Assembly: GCA_964472165.1 (NCBI GenBank)
Contig: CAYYJE010000129.1
Span: 1-8,119, forward strand
DNA: 8,119 nucleotides
From: UBA1413 sp964472165
GTDB lineage: Bacteria; Bacteroidota; Bacteroidia; Bacteroidales; Prolixibacteraceae
Reading direction: 5' to 3'
Position numbers and translations under genes: made by a program. This document shows, in pieces, positions 1-5,068 of the stretch. The notes beneath the pieces are model-generated. The model was not told the DNA's origin. It worked only from the letters and a program-made list of their open reading frames with translations, and did no database searches. Within the stretch, counting starts at the first letter, position 1. Each line of letters opens with the position of its first letter.

Positions 1-431
1 ACGATGCCGGCACTCAGGAGCACCAGGTTTTTGACAATGTACTGTCCTTCAAGCGTCAACGAATAGGGAAAGAACTGAAATACCTCGGAAGGAAACAGAA
101 ATACCGGAAGGAAGGTGCCGATCATCTGGAGGTAAAGCAGCAACAACGTTTCACGGAGGAAAATTTTGGTCAGAAGGCCAAGGCCGATCAGTACCTCCCA
201 GGTGGCGAGACCATAAATGATCACCTCATCGGAAAACCATCCGAAGGTAATGGTCCGGATAGTCCGGATGGCCAGCTCCTGTGCCGGACTCAATCCCTCA
301 AAAAACTTCAGAAATCCGAACCAGAAAAATACGATGCCTACGCTGAGCCGGAGCAGAAATAAGCCATGGGCGGCCATCCACCGGATAATTGCGATATCGG
401 CCTGCTGGAACCGCTTGCCTTGATGGAGCAT
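1..431 (-). CDS. DoxX-like integral membrane protein (C-terminus cut by window edge)
   Basis: The gene reads from an ATG at 431 down to base 1 with no stop, giving 143 complete codons; the 3' end lies outside the window. An in-frame TAA at 446-444 lies just upstream, so this is the first available Met. Three strongly hydrophobic helices are visible: about residues 20-44 (core FLLRLSVGIVFFWFGFLKFF), 70-90 (IYGLATWEVLIGLGLL) and 95-114 (LLLLYLQMIGTFLPVFLF). A fourth begins near 132 (IVKNLVLLSAGI). A polar EGQY sits before the last helix. This small four-helix plan, with Glu in helix 2 and a helix-1 motif ending in GFLKFFEG, fits the broad DoxX/DUF417-like superfamily. Members are poorly characterised inner-membrane proteins, some linked to redox or stress functions; no specific role can be assigned. 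It lies 73 nt downstream of the methyltransferase on the same strand and may share its transcript. Confidence 0.72.
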   Translation of the reverse strand, partial: MLHQGKRFQQADIAIIRWMAAHGLFLLRLSVGIVFFWFGFLKFFEGLSPAQELAIRTIRTITFGWFSDEVIIYGLATWEVLIGLGLLTKIFLRETLLLLYLQMIGTFLPVFLFPSEVFQFFPYSLTLEGQYIVKNLVLLSAGI

Positions 432-504
432 GATGTACCGGATTTAGAATGAATTCTCCGGTAAAACACCCAAAGCTCCGGTTTTGTTCAGAAGAAAATA
501 TCAT
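432..504 (-). promoter_or_regulatory. Short intergenic spacer between methyltransferase and DoxX-like gene
   Basis: This 73-nt spacer separates two minus-strand genes. It carries a 7-bp direct repeat, CTCCGGT, at 456-462 and again at 476-482 (start-to-start 20 bp; plus-strand reading). No clear intrinsic terminator and no good Bacteroidota -7 element (TAnnTTTG) are visible. Read-through from the methyltransferase is therefore plausible, but the repeat could be a regulator site. Confidence 0.25.
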
Positions 505-1278
505 CTATATTTTCTTCCCTATATAAAAGACATACCCGTAATACGCTTTGAACCGGGCATAGAGTTCCGCTTCATGCCGCTCATTGGCCACCAGTTCTTC
601 TGCCATTTGGTTTCCCTTGTGTTTTTGCAGAAAGATCTCCGCTGCTGCCACCTGCTTTTCATAGAAATGGTCGGTCCAGCACGTTTCCGGCAAAACGAAA
701 GTGGCGACGGGGATATAACCTGCCTTTTGCATTTGTGCGACTTTCAGGGGAATGGTGTTGATTTCCGGATAAGCATCCACCCAGAAATCGTTGATTTCAA
801 CGGGACGGTTCTCCGTAAACCACGATGCTTCAGTGACTGCCAGGTAACCACCGGGCTTCAGGAAATTCCGCCATTCGGTGATTCCCCGTTCAAATCCGAT
901 ATTGTAGATGGCTCCTTCCGACCAGATCAGGTCGAGTTCCTCCTCTTCAAAAGGGAGGGCATCCATATTGCCGACGATTCCTTTCACCCGTCTATCCAGC
1001 TTGAACTTCCGGGCATTTGCGTTGAAAAGGTCGATGAACTGCGGAAACAAGTCAATTCCTGTTAGGGTGCCCGGGGCATTCCCGGCCAGGACCATCGTTT
1101 GACCTCCGGTTCCGCAGCCGATGTCGGCTATGCGGGAATCACTATTCAGGTTATTAATAAAACCGAGTGCCATCAGGGTGGATTCCGGACTGCCGGGACC
1201 TTGTCTTTCTAAAGATGAGAAATATTCGCAGATCAGGTCGAAATCGAATTCGTGGATGGATTTATTTTCGTTGCTCAT
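505..1278 (-). CDS. Class I SAM-dependent methyltransferase
   Basis: A complete 257-aa cytoplasmic protein, ATG at 1278 to TAG at 507-505. It shows the Rossmann-fold methyltransferase landmarks in order: motif I ADIGCGTGGQT (51-61) binds SAM, an acidic end of strand 2 at GID76 contacts the ribose, GNMDALPF (103-110) resembles motif III, DLIWSEGAIYNIG (116-128) is the motif IV region, and LKPGGYLAV (140-148) is the post-motif strand/turn. The N-terminal HEFDF...RQGPGSPE segment and the C-terminal YYGYVFYIG segment are, from memory, typical of a family of about 257 aa found in Bacteroides and relatives. At least one member has a structural-genomics structure without assigned function. The substrate is unknown; a small molecule is more likely than nucleic acid, because no target-recognition domain is present. 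It is divergent from the GH29 gene and lies upstream of the DoxX-like gene. It is probably housekeeping or accessory metabolism and unrelated to the glycan cluster. Confidence 0.92.
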   Translation of the reverse strand: MSNENKSIHEFDFDLICEYFSSLERQGPGSPESTLMALGFINNLNSDSRIADIGCGTGGQTMVLAGNAPGTLTGIDLFPQFIDLFNANARKFKLDRRVKGIVGNMDALPFEEEELDLIWSEGAIYNIGFERGITEWRNFLKPGGYLAVTEASWFTENRPVEINDFWVDAYPEINTIPLKVAQMQKAGYIPVATFVLPETCWTDHFYEKQVAAAEIFLQKHKGNQMAEELVANERHEAELYARFKAYYGYVFYIGKKI

Positions 1279-1428
1279 GATGATTGATTTTTGCAGCCCG
1301 CAAAAGCGGAACTTCGCCTTTGTCAGGTCATGTGATTAAAATTGTGCAATTATAGTTTGTCTTTTCGCACGAGGATCACCAGTGAAATGATTAATTTTAG
1401 CAAATTTTCAAATTTAAATCAACAAGGC
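1279..1428. promoter_or_regulatory. Divergent intergenic region: methyltransferase / GH29 promoters
   Basis: 150 nt between divergently transcribed genes, so it should hold both promoters. A small perfect stem, CCGC-AAAA-GCGG, lies at 1298-1309. For the fucosidase, near matches to the Bacteroidota -7 element TAnnTTTG are TAAAATTG (1337-1344) and TAATTTTA (1392-1399), but neither has a well-placed TTTG at -33. Just before the fucosidase ATG is an AT-rich leader with a short tandem CAAATTTT-CAAATTTA (1401-1416), which would keep the ribosome entry site unstructured, as is usual in this phylum. No exact promoter can be fixed by eye. Confidence 0.4.
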
Positions 1429-2817
1429 ATGAAACGTACCCTGCTGAATCTTCTGTTTATTGGATTTCTGCTGAGTAATCAACAGGTTTACAGTCAGACC
1501 TACACGCCCGACTGGGCATCAATCGACAGCCGACCGGTTCCCGGATGGTTTTCCGACGCCAAATTCGGGATTTTCATCCACTGGGGGCTTTATTCGGTGC
1601 CGGCCTGGGCACCTGCCAGTGCCGATATCGGGGTATATGCCAAATATGCCGAGTGGTACTGGTGGAGGATAAATGAGAAGAGTCCTGCGGGCAAGCTTTT
1701 CAGGGAATACCATGACCAGCGGTATGGCCATGATTTTCATTACCAGGATTTTGCGGGGGATTTCAAGGCGGAGCATTTCCAGCCTGACCAGTGGGCACAA
1801 TTGTTTAAAACCTCAGGGGCCAATTATGTGGTACTGACTTCCAAACACCATGAAGGATTTACCTTGTGGCCCAGTGCCCAGAGCCCAAACTGGAACAGCG
1901 TGGACATCGGTCCACACCGCGACCTTTGCGGCGATCTCACGCAAGCCGTCAAAGCCGCCGGATTGCACATGGGATTTTATTACTCGCTCTATGAGTGGTA
2001 TCATCCCCTTTACCGCAGCGATGTGAACCAGTATGTCGACCAGCACATGATGCCACAGCTGAAGGAGCTGGTCACCCGTTACGAACCGGAACTGATCTTC
2101 ACCGACGGGGAGTGGGACCATCCTTCGGAAACCTGGAAAAGCACGCAGTTTCTTGCCTGGCTCTACAACGAATCAAAGGTGAAGGGGAGCGTGGTGGTCA
2201 ATGACCGGTGGGGCAAGGAGACCCGCAGCGTACACGGGGGATATTACACCACCGAGTATGATCTGGTGCACAACAACCAAAAGTTGGACGAAACCAACCG
2301 TCCCTGGGAGGAGTGCCGGGGAATCGGAACCTCCTTCGGGTATAACCGCATCGAAACCACAAAACACTACATGACATCCGCCGCCCTGGTCAAACTGCTG
2401 GTGGAGAAGGTCGCCGCCGGAGGCAACCTTTTGCTGGATGTAGGCCCCACGTCCGACGGCCGCATCCCCGTGATCATGGAGCAACGGCTCCTCGACATGG
2501 GAGAATGGCTGAAAGTCAACGGCGAGGCCATCTACAGCACCCGGCCCTGGAAAAACCGGCCGGCGGCAGAAAAGGAGCAGTCCGTTTATTACACGACCAA
2601 AGGAAAGGATCTGTATGTGATCTGTACCCGCTGGCCTGAAAAAACGGTAGTGGTTCCCGGTCTTCAAAGACCGGGGAAAGTTACGATGCTGGGAAGTTCC
2701 CTTCCCGTTTCATCACGCTGGTCGGGCGGAAAGGTGACCCTCACCCCACCGGCGGTCCACCCCGGCAATTTGCCCTGCCAACATGCCTGGGTCTTTAAAC
2801 TGACGCAGGTCCTCTAA
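1429..2817 (+). CDS. Secreted GH29 alpha-L-fucosidase, FUCA1-like (GH29-A type)
   Basis: Removes terminal alpha-L-fucose from glycans by a retaining mechanism. I start at ATG 1429 (462 aa) because it opens with a signal peptide, MKRTLLNLLFIGFLLSNQQVYSQ, ending near residue 22-23. An upstream in-frame TTG at 1342 would add 29 leader residues with no signal character. GH29 landmarks follow in order: WFSDAKFGIFIHWGLYSVPAW (39-60, split by W52), the fucose-binding pair in TSKHHEGFTLW (137-147; H140, H141), GFYYSLYEW (182-190), nucleophile Asp226 in FTDGEWD, VVVNDRWG (255-262), and the likely acid/base Glu294 in PWEEC. A C-terminal beta-sandwich (about 375-462) ends in AWVFKLT. The TDGEW, VVVNDRWG, HGGYY, NGEAIYS and AWxxKLT signatures match what I remember of human lysosomal FUCA1, placing it in GH29-A, generally broad-specificity fucosidases. 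Length is normal and no key residue is missing. It converges on the isomerase-like gene. Confidence 0.93.
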   Translation: MKRTLLNLLFIGFLLSNQQVYSQTYTPDWASIDSRPVPGWFSDAKFGIFIHWGLYSVPAWAPASADIGVYAKYAEWYWWRINEKSPAGKLFREYHDQRYGHDFHYQDFAGDFKAEHFQPDQWAQLFKTSGANYVVLTSKHHEGFTLWPSAQSPNWNSVDIGPHRDLCGDLTQAVKAAGLHMGFYYSLYEWYHPLYRSDVNQYVDQHMMPQLKELVTRYEPELIFTDGEWDHPSETWKSTQFLAWLYNESKVKGSVVVNDRWGKETRSVHGGYYTTEYDLVHNNQKLDETNRPWEECRGIGTSFGYNRIETTKHYMTSAALVKLLVEKVAAGGNLLLDVGPTSDGRIPVIMEQRLLDMGEWLKVNGEAIYSTRPWKNRPAAEKEQSVYYTTKGKDLYVICTRWPEKTVVVPGLQRPGKVTMLGSSLPVSSRWSGGKVTLTPPAVHPGNLPCQHAWVFKLTQVL

Positions 2818-2836
2818 GAAGGAGGTTGAAGGCCCG

Positions 2837-3757
2837 TCAGTACCCCCATCCCTTGACCACGGCAAGGTTCTCCTTCATGCAGTCGAGCGGTGCCAGACCC
2901 TGGTAGGATTCCTGTTCGATCACAAAAAGCGTGGTTCCCGAATCGCGGGCCATGTCGGTGATCTCTTTGATGGGAAGAACTCCCTTGCCAAGAATTGTAC
3001 TTTCATATCCCTGGCCATCGGCCTTCTGGATCATGTCCTTGATATGGATATTGTCGTACCTTCCCGGATATTTGGCCAGCAGATCTTTGGCCAGGGCACC
3101 TGCCATGTACATATTCCCGGTATCAAGCTGTAACACCACCTTGTCCTTGTCGGTATGCTGCATGATCAGGTCAAAGAGCATCTCCTCACCGATCTTCCGG
3201 CTGAATTCGAAATCGTGGTTGTGGTAACCAAAACGCATGCCGGACTTCTGACAGAGTTCCCCGCATTTGTTGAAGACCTCCATGTATTTCAGAAGGGTAT
3301 CCATGTCGCTGTACATACTCTGTTCTAGCGACGGACTGATTACATATTGCTGTCCCATATAGGCCGCATCGTCGACAAGTTTTTTCCAGTCGTCGGTGAA
3401 GTCCTGTGTGGCCTCATCCCAGTGGTTCTTTCCCAGTACGGTATGGCCTGAGGGCATCTTCAACCCCAGGTCGTCCAGTACTTTTTTGAACTCTTCAGCC
3501 GTCCAGCCATAAAATTTATGATCGACATAATTGGCATGTTCCACGTGCGTATAACCCATCTCTGCCAGTTTGGCCAGCGTTCCCCGGGGATCATTTTTCA
3601 TGTCTTCCCGTAAACAGTATAACTGTAACGCCATGGTATGGGCTGCCCTGGCAGCCTCCTGCTTTTTGCCGGGAGCACACCCGAATGCCGGAACCAGCGC
3701 CATGCCTCCGGCCATCAATGCAGTTGTTTTCAGAAAATCCCTTCTTGTGGTAGTCAT
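2837..3757 (-). CDS. Tat-exported sugar-phosphate isomerase/epimerase-like TIM-barrel protein (possible lipoprotein)
   Basis: A complete 306-aa protein, starting at ATG 3757. An in-frame ATG at 3784 would add nine residues ahead of the Tat signal, so I prefer the inner one. The N-terminus is a textbook twin-arginine signal, TTTRRDFLKTTALMAGGMAL (2-21). It is followed by PAFGC27, a relaxed lipobox, so the product may be a lipid-anchored periplasmic protein. The rest is a xylose-isomerase-like (AP endonuclease 2 superfamily) TIM barrel. Likely metal and catalytic positions, by analogy to the family, are E73 in HVEH, H179/H181 in YHNHDFEF, D212 in LQLDTGN, H238 in NIHIKD and E281 in FVIEQES. The real substrate is unknown. 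Cytoplasmic relatives isomerise or epimerise sugars, but an exported copy among fucosidases suggests action on a free or oxidised sugar, or a lyase/hydratase role. Its stop lies 19 nt from the fucosidase stop (convergent). Confidence 0.9.
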   Translation of the reverse strand: MTTTRRDFLKTTALMAGGMALVPAFGCAPGKKQEAARAAHTMALQLYCLREDMKNDPRGTLAKLAEMGYTHVEHANYVDHKFYGWTAEEFKKVLDDLGLKMPSGHTVLGKNHWDEATQDFTDDWKKLVDDAAYMGQQYVISPSLEQSMYSDMDTLLKYMEVFNKCGELCQKSGMRFGYHNHDFEFSRKIGEEMLFDLIMQHTDKDKVVLQLDTGNMYMAGALAKDLLAKYPGRYDNIHIKDMIQKADGQGYESTILGKGVLPIKEITDMARDSGTTLFVIEQESYQGLAPLDCMKENLAVVKGWGY

Positions 3758-3892
3758 AAGTTTCCGTTTTAGTAAATAATCCATAAAAATAGCAATTACT
3801 CAGCAATTCACCATCTCTTTGTGCCTTCGGATTTTAAGATTTCCCGATTTATATCCTTAATATTGTATGCTTAAACCTAATTACTACCCTCT
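3758..3892. promoter_or_regulatory. Divergent intergenic region: isomerase-like gene / second GH29 promoters
   Basis: 135 AT-rich nt between divergent starts. On the minus strand, TATTTTTA (3791-3784) matches seven of eight positions of the Bacteroidota -7 consensus TAnnTTTG and lies a plausible distance upstream of the isomerase ATG. On the plus strand, TAATATTG (3858-3865) also matches seven of eight and lies 27 nt before the GH29 ATG. Neither has a convincing TTTG at the -33 spacing. A direct repeat (3791-3808) sits at the isomerase-proximal end. The calls are by eye only. Confidence 0.35.
3791..3808. repeat. Short direct repeat AGCAATT x2, 11-bp period
   Basis: AGCAATT occurs at 3791-3797 and 3802-3808, one helical turn apart (11 bp), immediately upstream of the candidate -7 element for the isomerase-like gene. 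Two half-sites on the same DNA face would suit a dimeric regulator, but a 7-bp repeat in AT-rich DNA can arise by chance. Confidence 0.3.
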
Positions 3893-3922
3893 ATGAAAAG
3901 AATAGTGGCATTTTTACTCTTT
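3893..3922 (+). CDS. 5' fragment of second GH29 alpha-L-fucosidase (signal peptide start)
   Basis: ATG at 3893 opens ten codons, MKRIVAFLLF, before the run of N. The Lys-Arg start followed by a hydrophobic stretch is the beginning of a signal peptide, and it resembles the MKRTLLNLLF start of the first fucosidase. It is very probably the N-terminus of the GH29 gene that resumes at 4023. With the nominal 100 N the two pieces are out of frame (130 nt between frame anchors), which is expected for an unsized gap. Confidence 0.6.
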
Positions 3923-4022
3923 NNNNNNNNNNNNNNNNNNNNNNNNNNNNNNNNNNNNNNNNNNNNNNNNNNNNNNNNNNNNNNNNNNNNNNNNNNNNNN
4001 NNNNNNNNNNNNNNNNNNNNNN
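3923..4022. other. Assembly gap (100 N, unsized)
   Basis: Exactly 100 N, the usual placeholder for a gap of unknown length. It falls inside the second GH29 gene. By alignment to the first fucosidase, the sequence after the gap (RAEGLKVGLYFS) corresponds to about residue 175 there, whereas only ten residues precede the gap. Roughly 165 codons, about 500 nt, are therefore likely missing. Confidence 0.97.
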
Positions 4023-4958
4023 CGTGCTGAAGGACTGAAGGTCGGCCTTTACTTTTCGATCATCGACTGGCACCATCCCGACTATCCCAATGTGGGCAAT
4101 CACCCGCAACGCGGCGACAAGGAATATGGCAAACAGAATTTCAACTGGGACAATTACCTGAAATACATGCACGGGCAAGTCGAAGAGCTGGTCACCCAAT
4201 ACGGCAAACTCGACATCATGTGGTTCGATTACTCCTTCGACGACTACAGCGGGGAGAAGTGGAAAGCCAAAGAACTGGTCAGCATGGTGCGGAAACACCA
4301 GCCCGGCATTATTCTGGATAACCGGTTGGAAACCCATGCGGGAATGACGGCAGGGAAAAGAAAGGTGAGTCTTCTGGGTGATTTTGAAACACCGGAACAG
4401 GGAATCCCCGACGCCCCCATCCTTGACCAGTTTGGAAATTCCATTCCCTGGGAGACCTGCCTGACCCTGAACAACCACTGGGGATACAATGAATCGGACA
4501 AAAACTGGAAATCGCCGGAACTGTTGGTTCAAAGCCTGGTCAACTGCGTCAGCAAGGATGGGAACCTGCTCTTGAATGTGGGTCCCAACGCACGCGGACT
4601 GATCCCGGATGAAAGTATGGCCATCCTCGAAGAGGTGGGTAAATGGATGAAACGCAACAGCGAAAGCATCTATGGTGCCGGATCGTGCCAGCTCGCCAAA
4701 CCCGACTGGGGACGGTATACCCGGAATGGCAACATCATTTACGCCCATTGGATGCACCCCAACATCGGACAGCTGAACAGCCGGGGAATCCCTTTCGACA
4801 AGGTGAGGAACATAACCATGCTTTACTCAGGGGCAGAACTTTTCTTTGTAAAAAATTGGTGGGGGAATATGGAGGAGGGAAACCTCTTTATCAATACCGG
4901 CAGTTCGACGGAAAAGCCGGTTCCCTATGACACGGTGATCCGGATTGACATGAAATAA
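4023..4958 (+). CDS. GH29 alpha-L-fucosidase, second copy (3' part, N-terminus lost in gap)
   Basis: Open in frame from the first base after the gap to TAA at 4956-4958, 311 residues. Landmarks: GLKVGLYFSIIDWHHPDYP (barrel strand 4 region), LVTQYGKLDIMWFDYSFDD with the presumed nucleophile Asp in WFD encoded at 4227-4229, IILDNRL, the GDFETPEQ loop, and PWETCLTLNNHWGYN, whose Glu at 4452-4454 is the candidate acid/base by position. SKDGNLLLNVGPNARGLIP closes the barrel and is followed by a C-terminal beta-sandwich ending in DTVIRIDMK. The WFDYSFDD and DFETPEQ signatures differ sharply from the TDGEWD type of the first fucosidase, so this is a separate subtype and not a recent duplicate. The missing part should carry the substrate His pair (KHHEGF in the first enzyme). 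The product is probably exported. It sits 110 nt upstream of the GH2 gene on the same strand. Linkage specificity cannot be read from this sequence. Confidence 0.92.
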   Translation, partial: RAEGLKVGLYFSIIDWHHPDYPNVGNHPQRGDKEYGKQNFNWDNYLKYMHGQVEELVTQYGKLDIMWFDYSFDDYSGEKWKAKELVSMVRKHQPGIILDNRLETHAGMTAGKRKVSLLGDFETPEQGIPDAPILDQFGNSIPWETCLTLNNHWGYNESDKNWKSPELLVQSLVNCVSKDGNLLLNVGPNARGLIPDESMAILEEVGKWMKRNSESIYGAGSCQLAKPDWGRYTRNGNIIYAHWMHPNIGQLNSRGIPFDKVRNITMLYSGAELFFVKNWWGNMEEGNLFINTGSSTEKPVPYDTVIRIDMK

Positions 4959-4993
4959 CAGATAGAACTGCCCTCTGGGAGGTTTTATATCTG
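4959..4993 (+). terminator. Candidate hairpin / weak intrinsic terminator after second GH29
   Basis: Directly after the TAA stop is a composite hairpin. The outer stem is CAGATA (4959-4964) with TATCTG (4988-4993). The inner stem is AACTGCCC (4966-4973) with GGGAGGTT (4977-4984), containing one mismatch and one G-T wobble, around a TCT loop. Only four T follow the inner stem, so it may attenuate or protect the mRNA end rather than terminate strongly. It would set the ratio of fucosidase to GH2 expression if the two genes are co-transcribed. Confidence 0.45.
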
Positions 4994-5068
4994 GAAGGAA
5001 TTGAAACTCCCCGCGGCACATCCGGCAGTGAACACCCCATATAATTAGAAAACAAACCTGATATCCGC
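4994..5068 (+). promoter_or_regulatory. Leader upstream of the GH2 gene
   Basis: 75 nt between the hairpin and the GH2 ATG. TATAATTA (5040-5047) is a possible -10/-7 element but matches the Bacteroidota consensus at only six of eight positions, and no TTTG is seen at the -33 spacing. No Shine-Dalgarno site precedes the ATG (AAACCTGATATCCGC). Whether GH2 has its own promoter or is read from the fucosidase transcript is undecided. Confidence 0.22.

Noticed and set aside
484..1065. 193-aa plus-strand ORF opposite the methyltransferase
   Set aside because: It is antisense to a gene with complete methyltransferase motifs, and its own sequence shows no recognisable domain.
1298..1309. CCGC-AAAA-GCGG stem as a terminator
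   Set aside because: A four-base-pair stem with no T run, in a promoter region between divergent genes; probably chance.
1342..1428. In-frame TTG start that would lengthen the first fucosidase by 29 residues
   Set aside because: The extension MCNYSLSFRT... is not a signal sequence and covers the promoter/leader region. The ATG at 1429 opens directly onto a normal signal peptide.
2173..2667. 164-aa minus-strand ORF opposite the first fucosidase
   Set aside because: Shadow of the GH29 frame; no domain, no start context, and it overlaps catalytic sequence entirely.
3758..3784. Upstream ATG at 3784 as start of the isomerase-like protein
   Set aside because: It would place MDYLLKRKL before the Tat motif. 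Tat signals usually have the twin Arg near the N-terminus, and the inner ATG at 3757 gives exactly that.
4092..4094. GTG as the genuine start of the second fucosidase
   Set aside because: The reading frame is open and GH29-like for 23 codons upstream to the gap edge (RAEGLKVGLYFS...), so the GTG is internal.
3891..4757. Minus-strand ORF running across the N gap
   Set aside because: It includes 100 N as undefined residues and is opposite clear GH29 sequence; it is an artefact of reading through N.
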